Shown here in pieces: positions 19,369-29,209 of a stretch of 53,732 nucleotides of DNA. The notes below the pieces were generated by a model. The model made no database searches, was not told where the DNA came from, and saw only the letters and a program-made list of their open reading frames with translations. The position numbers and the translations under genes were made by a program. The first letter of the stretch is position 1. Each line of letters opens with the position of its first letter. Source of the stretch: Chloroflexota bacterium (GTDB taxonomy: Bacteria; Chloroflexota; UBA11872); the NCBI GenBank assembly GCA_028874175.1, contig JAPPLN010000063.1:1-53732 (forward strand), written 5' to 3'.

Positions 19369-21590
19369 CGCTCACCCCAACCCACGAGCCGCCCAGCGAC
19401 GAAGTCCTCCGCGAGGTCGCCCTCACCCGCGACGAGTACCACTTCGCCGCCGACCTCCTGGACCGCCCGCCCAACCCTGTCGAGCTCGGAATCATCGGCG
19501 GCATGTGGAGCGAGCACTGCGGCTATAAACACTCCCGCCCGCTCCTGGGCCGTCTCCCCAGCGAGGGCCCCCACGTCCTCATCGGCCCCGGCGAGGAAAA
19601 CGCCGGCGCCGTCGACATCGGCCATGGCCTCGCCATCGTCATGAAGGTCGAAAGCCACAACCACCCCAGCGCCGTCGAACCCTTCCAGGGCGCCGCCACC
19701 GGCGTCGGCGGCATCCTGCGCGACATCTTCACCATGGGCGCCCGCCCCATCGCGCTCCTCGACAGCCTGCGCTTCGGTCCGCTGGACGACCGCCGCGGAC
19801 GCTACCTGGCCAACGGCATCGTCGGCGGCATCGGCTGGTACGGGAACTGCATGGGCGTCCCAACCGTCGGCGGCGAAGTCCAGGTGTCCGCGTCCTACCG
19901 CGGCAACCCGCTCGTCAACGCCATGTGCGTCGGCCTGATCCAGCACGAGCAGCTCACCAGCGCCGCCGCTAGCGGCGCCGGCAACGAGCTCATCCTGGTC
20001 GGCGCCGACACCGGCCGCGACGGCATCCACGGCGCAACCTTCGCCTCGGTTGACGACCCGGAGGCCTCCCACCGCGGCGTGGTCCAGGTCGGCAACCCCT
20101 TCATGGAGAAGCTGCTGCTCGAGGCCTGCCTCGAAGTCCTCCAGACCACCGACGCCATCCTGGGCCTCCAGGACCTGGGCGCAACCGGCCTCACCAGTTC
20201 GTCGGTCGAGTCCGCCGGTCGCGGCGGCACCGGCGTGGTCCTGAACCTTGAGCACGTCGCCCGTCGCGCCGCCGGCATGACCCCCTACGAAGTTATGTTA
20301 AGTGAGAGTCAGGAGCGCATGCTCGTCGTCGCCGCCCGCGGCCGCGCCCACGAAGTCCAGCGCGTCTTTGACAAGTGGGGCCTCCATAGCGACGTCATCG
20401 GCGAGGTCACCGAGACCGGTCTCCTGGATGTCAGGGACAACGGTCAATCCGCCGCCACCCTCCCCATCACCATGCTCACCGACGCGCCCACCTACACCTA
20501 TCCCGTCGAGCGCCCGGCCTACCTTGATGAGGTCGGCCCGCTCGACCTGGATGCCCTGCCCGAACCCGACGACCCGACCTCCGCCTTCCTCCAACTCCTC
20601 GCCTCCCCCAACATCGCCAGCCGCCGCCCCATCTACCGCCAGTACGACCACATGGTCGGCGCCAACACCGTCATCGCCCCCGGCGGCGACGCCGCCCTCC
20701 TGCGCATCAAGGGCACCCCGATGGCCGTGGCGCTCTCCACCGACGGCAACGGCCGTACCACCTACCTCGACCCCTTCGTCGGCGGCGCCGCCGCCATCGC
20801 CGAGTCCGCCCGCAACGTCTCCTGCACCGGCGCGCGGCCCCTCGCCTTCACCAACTGCCTCAACTTTGGCTCCCCCGAACAGTCGGCCGCCTACTACCAG
20901 CTGTCCCGGGCCATCGACGGCATGGCCGCCGCCGCCCGCACCCTGGAAACCCCGGTCATTAGCGGCAACGTCAGCCTCTACAACGAGTCCGGCGGCGAAG
21001 CCATCTGGCCGACCCCGGTCGTTGGAATGCTGGGCGTCCTCGACGAGGCCGAGTGGCGCTGCGGCATGGGCTTCGCCAATGACGGCGACGAAATCGCCGT
21101 CCTCGGCGCGGGCCGCCCCCGGCTCGACGGCAGTGAGTTCCTTTCCATTGCCCACGACCTCGTTGCCGGTCAACCGGAGATCGATCTGGTCGACGAAATC
21201 GCCGTCCAGCGCCTCGTCCGCGAGCTGATCGCCGGCCGCCTCCTCTCCTCCGCCCACGACTGCTCCGACGGCGGACTCGCGGTGGCCCTGGCCGAGTCCG
21301 CTTTCGCCGGAGGCCTCGGCGTCCAGGCATCCGACCTGCCGACGTCCGGACGCCTGGATGAATCCCTCTTCGGCGAGTCTCAATCCCGCATCGTCGTCAG
21401 CTATCCGCCCCTCGCGGCTGCCGCCGTTGCCGCGGCGGCTGCCACCCTGTCAGTACCCATCACCCCAATCGGCCTGGTCGGCGGCGCCCGCCTCCGCATC
21501 GGCCCCATTGACGTCCCGCTGGCCCGCGCCGAACAAGCCTGGTCCCAGGGCCTGGAGCTGGCACTGGCCGGACATGCCCCGCCCGGCTAA
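19365..21590 (+). CDS. purL: FGAM synthase large subunit PurL
   Basis: A 741-residue small-type PurL that converts FGAR to FGAM with ATP. Two AIRS-like halves are visible. The N-terminal part has [41 protein letters not shown] and [20 protein letters not shown]. The second half has [30 protein letters not shown] and [19 protein letters not shown]. Length is normal for the PurSQL system. It overlaps purQ by four bases and is followed within two bases by purF. Confidence 0.97.
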   Translation: MTLTPTHEPPSDEVLREVALTRDEYHFAADLLDRPPNPVELGIIGGMWSEHCGYKHSRPLLGRLPSEGPHVLIGPGEENAGAVDIGHGLAIVMKVESHNHPSAVEPFQGAATGVGGILRDIFTMGARPIALLDSLRFGPLDDRRGRYLANGIVGGIGWYGNCMGVPTVGGEVQVSASYRGNPLVNAMCVGLIQHEQLTSAAASGAGNELILVGADTGRDGIHGATFASVDDPEASHRGVVQVGNPFMEKLLLEACLEVLQTTDAILGLQDLGATGLTSSSVESAGRGGTGVVLNLEHVARRAAGMTPYEVMLSESQERMLVVAARGRAHEVQRVFDKWGLHSDVIGEVTETGLLDVRDNGQSAATLPITMLTDAPTYTYPVERPAYLDEVGPLDLDALPEPDDPTSAFLQLLASPNIASRRPIYRQYDHMVGANTVIAPGGDAALLRIKGTPMAVALSTDGNGRTTYLDPFVGGAAAIAESARNVSCTGARPLAFTNCLNFGSPEQSAAYYQLSRAIDGMAAAARTLETPVISGNVSLYNESGGEAIWPTPVVGMLGVLDEAEWRCGMGFANDGDEIAVLGAGRPRLDGSEFLSIAHDLVAGQPEIDLVDEIAVQRLVRELIAGRLLSSAHDCSDGGLAVALAESAFAGGLGVQASDLPTSGRLDESLFGESQSRIVVSYPPLAAAAVAAAAATLSVPITPIGLVGGARLRIGPIDVPLARAEQAWSQGLELALAGHAPPG

Positions 21591-21591
21591 C

Positions 21592-23151
21592 ATGCGGCAC
21601 GGGGAGCACGTAGCGGAACAACCTGCTCTGGCACTGAGCCTGGGTCCGTCTTACGAACCAGCCGCCCCCGACGGCTCGCCGAATCTGCGCGAAGCCTGCG
21701 GGGTTATCGGCGTCCATGGCGCTACCGACGACGCCGCCGTCCAAACCTACTTCGCCCTCTTCGCCGTGCAGCATCGCGGACAGGAAAGCGCCGGGATCGC
21801 CGTCGGCGACGGCCAGCGCCTCCACGCCGAACGCCGCATGGGCCTGGTCTCGCGCGTTTTCTCCGACCACCGCCTGGCCCGGCTCAAGGGACACCTCGCC
21901 ATCGGCCACTGCCGCTACTCCACCGCCGGCTCCAGCAACGCCTCCAACATCCAGCCCATCCTGCGCAATACGGACATCGGGCCGATGGCCCTCGGCCACA
22001 ACGGCAACATCGTCAACGCGCTCGACCTCCGCAGCAATGCCGCCGTCGATGCCTTCCCGGACACCTCCACCACCGACTCCGCCGTCATCGCCGACCTCAT
22101 CGCCACCGCTCCCGGCGCCACCATCGTCGATCGCGTGCGACAGGTCGCACCACGCCTTCAAGGGTCGTTTTGCCTCCTCATCGCAACCCCCAACCAGTTG
22201 ATCGCCGTCCGCGACGGCATGGGCAATCGCCCGCTCTGCATCGGCCGCGCCAACGGAACACGGGTCATCGCCTCCGAGACTTGCGCGCTCGACACCATCG
22301 GCGCCACCTTCGAACGCGACATCGAGCCCGGCGAAATCGTGGCCATCGACGACGACGGCATGCAGTCCATCAAGCTCGAAATGCCCCAGCGCCACGCCAT
22401 GTGCGCCTTCGAGTACATCTACTTTTCGCGCCCCGACTCCATGCTCGATGGCGCCAGCGTCCACTCCGCCCGCCGCTCCATGGGCCGCCTGCTCGCCCGC
22501 CAGCATCCCGTCGACGCCGACATCGTCATCGGGGTGCCCGACTCCGCCACGGCAGCTGCCACCGGCTACGCCGAGGAGTCCGGCCTTCCCTACGGCGACG
22601 GCTTCGTCCGCAACCGCTACATCGGCCGCACCTTCATCGAGCCCACCCCGCGCCTCCGCAAGCTCGGGGTCCGCCTCAAGTACAGCGCCCTCCCGGATAT
22701 CACCGCGGGCAAGCGCGTGGTGATGGTCGACGACACCATCGTCCGCGGCACCACTCAGGCCTCGCTGGTCCGGCTGCTGCGCGAAGAGGGCGGCGCGACC
22801 GAGGTTCACGTGCGCATCACCGCCCCGCCCATCCGCTGGCCCTGTTTCCTCGGCATCGACATCCCCGACCCGGACGACCTCGTCGCCCACAAGCTGGACG
22901 TCGAGCAGATCTGCAAGGACATCGGCGCCGACAGCCTCGGCTATCAATCCACCGAGAACCTCGTGCAGGCCATCGGCCGCTCCAGCGATCGCCTCTGCCT
23001 GGGCTGCTTCACCCACACCTACCCGCTGGACGTGCAGTTGACCTTCGACAAGTTCCTGCTCGAACGTCCCGAGAACATCGCCACCGCCATGGTGTTCCCA
23101 CGCGAGGCCACCATCGACCGCGTCGAGTCCGGCACGCCCTCCTCGGGCTAA
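21592..23151 (+). CDS. purF: Amidophosphoribosyltransferase
   Basis: A 519-residue enzyme committing PRPP to purine synthesis. An N-terminal propeptide of ~35 residues precedes the Ntn glutaminase nucleophile Cys in REACGVIGVHG, so self-processing is expected. The PRPP loop is KRVVMVDDTIVRGTT. Four Cys positions expected of [4Fe-4S] PurF enzymes are present: one in HAMCAFEYIYFSRPDS, one in RWPCFLGID and a pair in LCLGCFTHTYP, so this is the oxygen-sensitive B. subtilis-like type. The ATG at 21592 is chosen just after the purL stop; the frame is open upstream inside purL without homology. Confidence 0.96.
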   Translation: MRHGEHVAEQPALALSLGPSYEPAAPDGSPNLREACGVIGVHGATDDAAVQTYFALFAVQHRGQESAGIAVGDGQRLHAERRMGLVSRVFSDHRLARLKGHLAIGHCRYSTAGSSNASNIQPILRNTDIGPMALGHNGNIVNALDLRSNAAVDAFPDTSTTDSAVIADLIATAPGATIVDRVRQVAPRLQGSFCLLIATPNQLIAVRDGMGNRPLCIGRANGTRVIASETCALDTIGATFERDIEPGEIVAIDDDGMQSIKLEMPQRHAMCAFEYIYFSRPDSMLDGASVHSARRSMGRLLARQHPVDADIVIGVPDSATAAATGYAEESGLPYGDGFVRNRYIGRTFIEPTPRLRKLGVRLKYSALPDITAGKRVVMVDDTIVRGTTQASLVRLLREEGGATEVHVRITAPPIRWPCFLGIDIPDPDDLVAHKLDVEQICKDIGADSLGYQSTENLVQAIGRSSDRLCLGCFTHTYPLDVQLTFDKFLLERPENIATAMVFPREATIDRVESGTPSSG

Positions 23152-23164
23152 TCCGGCCACCCGC

Positions 23165-24187
23165 GTGCAAGACACCCCAATCTCCAGCTACGCGGAAGCC
23201 GGCGTCGACCTGGACCTGGCCCAGCGCGCCAAGGCGGGCCTGAGCTCCGCCGTCGCCTCCACCGCGACACCCTTAACCCTTGACGCTTTCGGCGCTTTCG
23301 GCGGCGTCATCCGCCTGCCCGCCGACATCCCCGATCCCGCCATCGTTGCCAGCATCGACGGCGTCGGCACCAAGCTCCACCTGGCCATCGAAATGGACCG
23401 CGCCGCCGACGCCGGACGCGACCTCGTCAACCACTGCCTCAACGACGTAGCCGTCCAGAACGCCCGCCCCATCGCCTTTCTCGATTACGTCGCCGCCGAC
23501 CGCCTCGATCCGGAAGTCCTAACCTCCCTGGTTCAGGGCATGGCCTCCGCCTGCCGCGATGCCGGCGTCTCCATCGTCGGCGGCGAAACCGCCCTCATGC
23601 CCGACACCTACGCCCCCGGCCGCTACGACGCCGTGGGCGCGGTCATCGGCGTGGCTTCGGCCGCTCACCTGCCGGACCCCACCACCGTTTCCGTCGGCGA
23701 CGTCTGCATCGGCCTCCCCTCCAGCGGCCCCCACACCAACGGCTACAGCCTCGCCCGCGAACTGCTCACCGTCCATGACCGCGAAACGCCCATCGGCGAC
23801 CAAACCATCGAGGACGCCCTCCTGGCGCCCCACCGCTCCTACCTGGCCGAGTTCTCCGCCGCCTTCGCCGTCCCCGGCACGCGTGTCGCCGCCCACATCA
23901 CCGGCGGCGGCATCGCCGAAAACCTCGAGCGCGTCCTCCCCCACTCCGTCACCGCCCTGATCGACACGACATCCTGGCCCCAACCACCGATCTTCGAAGC
24001 CATCGCCGACGGCCTGGACGTCTCGCCCGCCGAGATGTTCCGCGTCTTCAACATGGGCGTCGGCGCCATCCTCGTCGCCTCGCCCGACGCGGCGGCCCGG
24101 CTTCTGGACGAACTCCCGCACGCCCTGCGCGTCGGAACCATGGCCGCCCGCCGCCAATCGCCCGTGGAGCTCACGCCCACCCCATGA
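23165..24187 (+). CDS. purM: AIR synthetase (phosphoribosylformylglycinamidine cyclo-ligase)
   Basis: A 340-residue enzyme closing the imidazole ring of AIR. Typical segments are SYAEAGVDLDLAQRAK at the N-terminus, ASIDGVGTKLHLAIEMDR, NHCLNDVAVQNARPIAFLDY, VGGETALMPDTYAPGRYDAVG, GLPSSGPHTNGYSLAREL and ITGGGIAENLERVLP. GTG start 13 bases after purF. It ends overlapping purN by four bases. Its product AIR is the substrate of the missing PurE/PurK step. Confidence 0.97.
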   Translation: MQDTPISSYAEAGVDLDLAQRAKAGLSSAVASTATPLTLDAFGAFGGVIRLPADIPDPAIVASIDGVGTKLHLAIEMDRAADAGRDLVNHCLNDVAVQNARPIAFLDYVAADRLDPEVLTSLVQGMASACRDAGVSIVGGETALMPDTYAPGRYDAVGAVIGVASAAHLPDPTTVSVGDVCIGLPSSGPHTNGYSLARELLTVHDRETPIGDQTIEDALLAPHRSYLAEFSAAFAVPGTRVAAHITGGGIAENLERVLPHSVTALIDTTSWPQPPIFEAIADGLDVSPAEMFRVFNMGVGAILVASPDAAARLLDELPHALRVGTMAARRQSPVELTPTP

Positions 24188-24831
24188 ACCTGGCCATCAT
24201 GGCCTCCGGCCGCGGCTCCAACGCGGCCGCCATCCTCGACGCCAGCGCCAGCGACGAACTGGACGCCCGTCCTGTCGCCCTCATCACCAACCGCGAGAAC
24301 GTCGGCGCACTTGACGTTGCCGAATCCCACAACGTCCCCGCCTACGCCGTGCCGCGCCTCGCCTTCCCCTCACGCAGCGCCCAGCAGCACCGCATGCTCG
24401 AGATTCTCCAGGACTCCGGCGCCGACTTTGTGGCCCTGGCCGGCTTCGACGCCATCCTCCGCCCCTTCATCGTCGCCGCCTACCCCAACCGCATCCTCAA
24501 CATCCACCCGTCCCTGCTGCCCGCCTTCGCCGGCGGCATGGCCCCCGTTCCTCAGACCGACGCCCTCCGCGCCGGCGTCAGGATCAGCGGCTGCACCGTC
24601 CACGTCGTAACCGAGGAACTGGACGCCGGCCCCATCGTCGCCCAGGCCGCCGTTCCCGTTCTGCCCAACGACACCGTCGAAACGCTGGCGGATCGAATTC
24701 TCGAACAGGAGCATCGGCTATATCCTTTGGCCCTGCGCTGGTTCGCCAGCGGCTCGGCGCGCGTGGAAAACGGACTCGTCTACGTCGATTCGGAGGAATG
24801 CCAGGCTCTATGGCCGCACACCGCGCCCTGA
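24184..24831 (+). CDS. purN: GAR transformylase (formyltetrahydrofolate-dependent)
   Basis: A 215-residue glycinamide ribonucleotide formyltransferase. MASGRGSNAAAILDA forms the phosphate loop, LAGFDAILRPFIVAAYPNRI leads to the catalytic HPSLLPAF motif (Asn-His of NIHPS), and GVRISGCTVHVVTEELDAGPIVAQA carries the catalytic Asp. The usual second segment GLYAHEAVL is replaced here by GMAPVPQTDALRAGVR, somewhat divergent. Start overlaps purM (ATGA). The C-terminus overlaps purH by about 22 bases. Confidence 0.94.
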   Translation: MNLAIMASGRGSNAAAILDASASDELDARPVALITNRENVGALDVAESHNVPAYAVPRLAFPSRSAQQHRMLEILQDSGADFVALAGFDAILRPFIVAAYPNRILNIHPSLLPAFAGGMAPVPQTDALRAGVRISGCTVHVVTEELDAGPIVAQAAVPVLPNDTVETLADRILEQEHRLYPLALRWFASGSARVENGLVYVDSEECQALWPHTAP

Positions 24832-26363
24832 TCAGCGTCTACGACAAGTCCGGTCTCGAAGACCTCGCCGCCGGCCTCGCCGCCCGCGGCTGGGACTTCG
24901 TCGCCTCCGGCGGCACCGCCGCCACCCTCGCCGCCGCCGGCCATCCCGTGCTTGAGGTCGAAGACCTAACCGGCGCCCCCGAAATGCTCGACGGCCGCGT
25001 CAAGACCCTCCACCCCGCCGTCCACGGCGGCATCCTCGCCCGCCGTTCCTCCAACCAGCACCTCACCGAACTCGCCGACCTCGGCATCGGCGCCATCGAT
25101 CTCGTCGCCGTCAACCTATACCCCTTCGCCGCCACCCTCGCCGCCACCGACGACCGCGCCGATCTCCTGGAGAACATCGACATCGGCGGCGTCGCCCTCA
25201 TCCGCGCCGCCGCCAAGAACGCCGACGACGTCTGGATCCTCGTCGACCCCGTCGACTACCCGCGCGTCCTCGAAGCGATTGACCACACCGAGAGTGCCGA
25301 TGCACTCCGCCGCGAACTCGCCGCCAGGGCCTTCGCCCTCACCGCCTTCTACGACGCCCACATCGCCGCCTACCTGCAGCAGGACCTGGGCCAGTCCTTC
25401 CCTGAGCACCTCACCATCCCCCTCCGCCGCCTCCAGAGCCTCCGCTACGGCGAGAACCCCCACCAACCCGGCGCCTTCTACGCCGCCGGCGCCGCCGAAC
25501 TCGGCGACACCGAGCTCGCCGGCGTCGAGCAACTCCACGGCCTCGAGCTCTCCTACATCAACATCCTCGACCTGCAGGCCGCCTGGGCCTCCGCCAACGA
25601 CTTCGACGACATCGCCGTCTCCATCATCAAGCACACCATGCCCTGCTGCCTGGCGACCCACCCCGAGTCGCAGGTCGAGGCCTACCGCCGCGCCCGCGAG
25701 ACCGACCCGATCTCCGCCTTCGGCGGCATCCTCGGCTTCAACCGCACCGTAACCATCGACACCGTCGCCGCCATGCGCGGCCACCTCTACCACGTCATCG
25801 TCGCCCCCGGCTACGAGCCCGCCGCCCTCCGTCGCCTCCGCCGCCGCAAGGACCTCCGCATCATGCGCTGGCCGTCGGCCGTCACCCGCCCGCCCCTCCA
25901 CTTCGAGGCCGCCCACGTCTGGGGCATCGACCGCGGCTACCTCGTCCAGGCCCCCGACCGCGCGCCCCGCCCGGATCTCGAAATGCGCGTGGTCAGCAAA
26001 GCCCAGCCAACCGCCGACGACCTCGACCAACTCCGCTTCGGCCTCACAGTCATCCGGCACGTCAAGTCCAACGCCATCGTCCTGGTCAGGGACGGACGCC
26101 TCATCGGCCTCGGCAGCGGCCAGGTCAATCGCGTCAACGCCGTCCGCCACGCCGCCGAACAGGCCGGCGACGCCGCCCGCGGCGCCTACCTTGCCTCCGA
26201 CGCCTTCTTCCCATTCGCCGACGGACCCGAAGCCGCCCTCGACGCCGGCGTCCGCGCCATCGTCTCCGTCGCCGGCTCCCTCCGCGACCAGGAAGTCATC
26301 GACGCTGTCGATGCCCGCAACGGCATCCTGGTCCTCGTCGACGAACGCCACTTCCGGCACTAG
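24810..26363 (+). CDS. purH: Bifunctional AICAR formyltransferase / IMP cyclohydrolase
   Basis: A 517-residue enzyme for the last two steps to IMP. The N-terminal cyclohydrolase (MGS-like) domain has RALISVYDKSGLEDLA and GRVKTLHPAVHGGILARRS. The transformylase domain has QSLRYGENPHQPGAFYAAG, a variant KHTMPCCLA motif, DPISAFGGILGFNRTV, VRHVKSNAIVLVRDGR and the C-terminal SDAFFPFADGPEAAL with ERHFRH. The catalytic Lys-His of the KHxNPCG motif is kept, but the Asn is Met and the Gly is Cys. ATG at 24810 gives the normal N-terminus; an ATG four codons earlier also exists. Both overlap the end of purN. Confidence 0.94.
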   Translation: MAAHRALISVYDKSGLEDLAAGLAARGWDFVASGGTAATLAAAGHPVLEVEDLTGAPEMLDGRVKTLHPAVHGGILARRSSNQHLTELADLGIGAIDLVAVNLYPFAATLAATDDRADLLENIDIGGVALIRAAAKNADDVWILVDPVDYPRVLEAIDHTESADALRRELAARAFALTAFYDAHIAAYLQQDLGQSFPEHLTIPLRRLQSLRYGENPHQPGAFYAAGAAELGDTELAGVEQLHGLELSYINILDLQAAWASANDFDDIAVSIIKHTMPCCLATHPESQVEAYRRARETDPISAFGGILGFNRTVTIDTVAAMRGHLYHVIVAPGYEPAALRRLRRRKDLRIMRWPSAVTRPPLHFEAAHVWGIDRGYLVQAPDRAPRPDLEMRVVSKAQPTADDLDQLRFGLTVIRHVKSNAIVLVRDGRLIGLGSGQVNRVNAVRHAAEQAGDAARGAYLASDAFFPFADGPEAALDAGVRAIVSVAGSLRDQEVIDAVDARNGILVLVDERHFRH

Positions 26364-26372
26364 CCCTCCGCC

Positions 26373-27878
26373 GTGTCCGTACCCGACCAACGTCCCCCGC
26401 TCCGCGTGCTCATGGTCGCCGCCGAATTCGACCCTTTCGCCAAGACCGGCGGCCTCGCAGACGTAATGGCCTCCCTCCCCAGGGCCCTGGCCCGCCGCGG
26501 CCTCGACGTCCGCGTCGCCATCCCCCGCTACGGCTCGGTCGACCTCACCGCCGTCACACGCCGCCCCGGCATCGCCCGCTTCGACCTCCCCTTCAACGGA
26601 CACCAGGAGCGCGTGCGCCTCGACGCCGTCGAGCTCGATGGCTTCGAAGTCCTGCTCATCGACAACGAGCACTACGTCAGCGCACGTCCCGGCATCTACG
26701 GCTACCCCGACGACGGCCACCGCTTCACCTTCTTCGCCCGCGCCGCCCTTGAAACCGCGCGCGTGCTGGACTGGCGCCCCGACGTCATCCACTGCCACGA
26801 CTGGCACACCGGCCTCATCCCCAACTGGTTGCGCACCACCGACCGCCACGCGCCCGAGTTCGCCGACACCGCCAGCGTCTTCACCATTCACAACCTCGAA
26901 TACCAGGGCCACTTCGACTCATCGGTCCTCGAAACGGCCGGCCTCGCGCCCGACGGCCTCATCCCCCACCCCACCCGCGCCGACCTCAGCGACGTCTTCG
27001 TCTTCATGGCGCGCGGCATCCTCTTCGCCGACAAGGTCAATACCGTCAGCCCCCGCTACGCCGGCGAGATTCTCACCCCCGCCTTCGGCCACGACCTCGA
27101 TCCCCTCCTCCGCGACCGCAAATCCGACCTCCACGGCATCCTCAACGGCATCGACACCGACACCTACAACCCCACTGCCGACCCCCACCTCGCCAGCCAC
27201 TACACCATCGAGACCCTCGACCGCCGCGCCCTCAACAGGGCCGCCCTCCAGCAAGCCGTCGGCCTCCCCGCGAAACCCGGCGCCCCCCTCCTCGGCATGG
27301 TCACCCGCCTCGCCGAGCACAAGGGCCTCGACCTGCTAATGGCCTCCCTGCCCCACATCCTCGACCGCGGCGCCCAGCTCGTCGTCCTCGGCCTCGGCGA
27401 GCCCCGCTACGAGGAAGCCCTCCGCGAACTGGCCCTCGCCCACCCCGACCAGGTCGCCGCCGCCATCCGCTTCGACAACCCGCTCGCCAGCCAGGTCTAC
27501 GCCGGCAGCGACATCTTCCTCATGCCCTCACGCCACGAACCCTGCGGCCTCGGCCAGCTCATCGCCATGCGCTACGGCAGCGTCCCCGTCGTCCGCGCCA
27601 CCGGCGGTCTCGCCGACACCGTCGAAGACGTCGATCCCGCCAGCGACACCGGCGTCGGCTTCGTCTTCAACCGCTACGACCCCATCGACTTCTTCGGCGC
27701 CGTCGCCCGCGCCCTGGAGCTATATCGCTTCCCAGACACCTGGCGCCAGATCGTCCGCCGCGGCATGACCCGCGACTCCTCGTGGGACGTCTCCGCCGCC
27801 GCCTACGAACGCCTCTACACCAACGCCCTCACCACCCGCCGCACCCAGCCGTCACCCGCCCTCGCCGCGTCTTCCTAA
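26373..27878 (+). CDS. glgA: Glycogen/starch synthase
   Basis: A 501-residue GT5 retaining glucosyltransferase extending alpha-1,4-glucan from ADP-glucose (or UDP-glucose). The ADP-binding loop FAKTGGLADV is near the N-terminus; HCHDWHTGLIPNWL, FTIHNLEYQGHF and NGIDTDTYNP are typical GlgA. The GT-B C-terminal half carries GMVTRLAEHKGLDLL and the acceptor/catalytic region SRHEPCGLGQLIAMRYGS with ATGGLADTV. GTG start, nine bases after purH, so it is probably transcribed with the purine operon although functionally unrelated. The last ~15 residues are a variable tail. Confidence 0.96.
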   Translation: MSVPDQRPPLRVLMVAAEFDPFAKTGGLADVMASLPRALARRGLDVRVAIPRYGSVDLTAVTRRPGIARFDLPFNGHQERVRLDAVELDGFEVLLIDNEHYVSARPGIYGYPDDGHRFTFFARAALETARVLDWRPDVIHCHDWHTGLIPNWLRTTDRHAPEFADTASVFTIHNLEYQGHFDSSVLETAGLAPDGLIPHPTRADLSDVFVFMARGILFADKVNTVSPRYAGEILTPAFGHDLDPLLRDRKSDLHGILNGIDTDTYNPTADPHLASHYTIETLDRRALNRAALQQAVGLPAKPGAPLLGMVTRLAEHKGLDLLMASLPHILDRGAQLVVLGLGEPRYEEALRELALAHPDQVAAAIRFDNPLASQVYAGSDIFLMPSRHEPCGLGQLIAMRYGSVPVVRATGGLADTVEDVDPASDTGVGFVFNRYDPIDFFGAVARALELYRFPDTWRQIVRRGMTRDSSWDVSAAAYERLYTNALTTRRTQPSPALAASS

Positions 27879-27945
27879 CGGAGGCCTCTGCCTAACGACT
27901 CTCGTCTGCTAATAAGCGGCCATTCTTTCTCCCTCTCCCCGTGGG

Positions 27946-28001
27946 TGTGCAGACCGGGGACATCATTTACAAGTGTTCGGGGACATGGTTTACACATCTA
28001 G
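27946..28001 (+). repeat. Left inverted repeat of IS481-type element
   Basis: A 56-base terminal repeat. Its inner 27 bases, from TTCGGGGACATGG to CATCTAG, are identical to the right end in inverted orientation. Confidence 0.92.
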
Positions 28002-29157
28002 CGATGAGGTGGAGGACCGGGATGTGCCGTTTGCGGAGCGACGGGTGAGCGATCTGCGGGCCGAGTTTGTAGCGTTGGCCACGCAGCCGGGGGCCAACCG
28101 GCGTGAGCTGTGCCAGCGCTTTCGGATCTCGGCGCCGACGGGCTACAAGTGGCTGCGGCGCTACGTGGCGGAGGGACCCGCCGGGCTGCGGGATCGCTCG
28201 CGGCGGCCACGACACAGTCCGGCGCGGACGGCCGCAGCCATTGAGCAGGCGGTGCTGGCCCTGCGCGCCGAGCACCCCACCTGGGGCGGCCGCAAGCTGC
28301 GCGTGCTGCTGGCCCGCCAGGGGGTCCAGCCCCTGCCGGCGGCCTCCACCATCACCGCCATCCTACGCCGCCACGATCAACTCGACCCCACCCAGGGGGC
28401 CGGGCAGCCGCGCGCCTGGCAGCGCTTCGAGCATCCCTACCCCAATGCCTTGTGGCAGATGGATTTCAAGGGCGACTGGCCCTGTGGCCCCGGCCGCTGC
28501 CATCCGCTGACGATCCTGGACGACCACTCGCGCTACGCCCTGGGCTTGGCGGCCTGCCCCAACCAACGCACCGCCACCGTGCGGGCTCACCTGGTGACGG
28601 CCTTCCAGCGCTATGGGTTGCCGGACCGCGTACTGGTCGACAACGGCAGTCCCTGGGGCAATCACCCGGCCCATCCCTATACCCCGCTGACGGTCTGGTT
28701 GCGGCGCCTGGGCATCGCCGTCAGCCACAGCCGGCCGTACCACCCCCAGACCCTGGGCAAGGACGAGCGCTTCCACGGCACCCTGGAGCGCGACTTCGGC
28801 CGGCAGCCGCCGCGCCCCGATCTGGCCGCCTGGCAAGCCAGCTTCGACGCCTGGCGCCACGAGTACAACCAGGTGCGGCCCCATGAGGCGCTGGCCTTGG
28901 CCGTCCCCGCCCGTCGCTACCAAGTCAGTCCGCGGCCCTATCCGGCCGAGCTGCCGCCGCTGCCCTACGGGCCCGACGACCAGCGCCGGCGGGTGGGCCT
29001 GGGCGGCCGGGTGTCGTTCCAGGGCCGGCGGCTGCGGGTTCCCAAGGGCCTGCGCGGCGAGCTGGTCGCCTTCCGCCCCACGCCCACCGACGGCTGCTGG
29101 ACCATGCACTTTACGACGGACCACTTGGCCGACGTCGATCTCCGACAACCCGCCTAG
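27985..29157 (+). CDS. IS481-family DDE transposase
   Basis: About 390 residues from the ATG inside the left repeat; an in-frame GTG at 27973 is an alternative. Helix-turn-helix region: LCQRFRISAPTGYKWLRRY, then a second HTH (RTAAAIEQAVLALRAEHP). The retroviral integrase core carries catalytic Asp in LWQMDFKGDW (~160), Asp in RVLVDNGSPWG (~219) and Glu in LGKDERFHGTLERDF (~261). The frame is uninterrupted, so the enzyme is probably active. The gene ends within the right inverted repeat. Unlike its neighbours on both sides, the plus strand here is not strongly C-biased, consistent with acquisition. Confidence 0.93.
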   Translation: MVYTSSDEVEDRDVPFAERRVSDLRAEFVALATQPGANRRELCQRFRISAPTGYKWLRRYVAEGPAGLRDRSRRPRHSPARTAAAIEQAVLALRAEHPTWGGRKLRVLLARQGVQPLPAASTITAILRRHDQLDPTQGAGQPRAWQRFEHPYPNALWQMDFKGDWPCGPGRCHPLTILDDHSRYALGLAACPNQRTATVRAHLVTAFQRYGLPDRVLVDNGSPWGNHPAHPYTPLTVWLRRLGIAVSHSRPYHPQTLGKDERFHGTLERDFGRQPPRPDLAAWQASFDAWRHEYNQVRPHEALALAVPARRYQVSPRPYPAELPPLPYGPDDQRRRVGLGGRVSFQGRRLRVPKGLRGELVAFRPTPTDGCWTMHFTTDHLADVDLRQPA

Positions 29158-29209
29158 ATGTGTAAACCATGTCCCCGAACGTCTGTAAACCATGTGTCCG
29201 GTCTGGACA
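29154..29209 (-). repeat. Right inverted repeat of IS481-type element
   Basis: A 56-base terminal repeat, inverted relative to the left end, overlapping the last bases of the transposase gene. It is followed directly by the GTGGG target duplication. Confidence 0.92.

Larger units (their letters stand above)
27946..29209 (+). mobile_element. IS481-family insertion sequence, complete
   Basis: A 1,264-bp element bounded by 56-bp imperfect inverted repeats beginning TGTGCAGACC (left) and, on the other strand, TGTCCAGACC (right). Each end contains two tandem copies of a GGGGACATGGTTTACA-like unit, the hallmark of IS481 ends. A 5-bp direct repeat GTGGG flanks the element (27941-27945 and 29210-29214), so the insertion is cleanly delimited and relatively recent. 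It carries one intact transposase gene. It interrupts a CCCTCTCC/GAGAGGG hairpin of the dispersed repeat family between glgA and tsaD. Confidence 0.93.

Noticed and set aside
21460-23175. Antisense open frame of 571 codons opposite purF
   Set aside because: Shadow of purF codon bias, with Gly/Ala/Asp-rich composition and no motifs.
25116-26912. Long antisense open frame (598 codons) opposite purH and glgA
   Set aside because: GC-rich codons of the real genes leave the complementary frame open. The translation is low-complexity Gly/Val/Asp/Glu with no domain, and purH/glgA are unambiguous.
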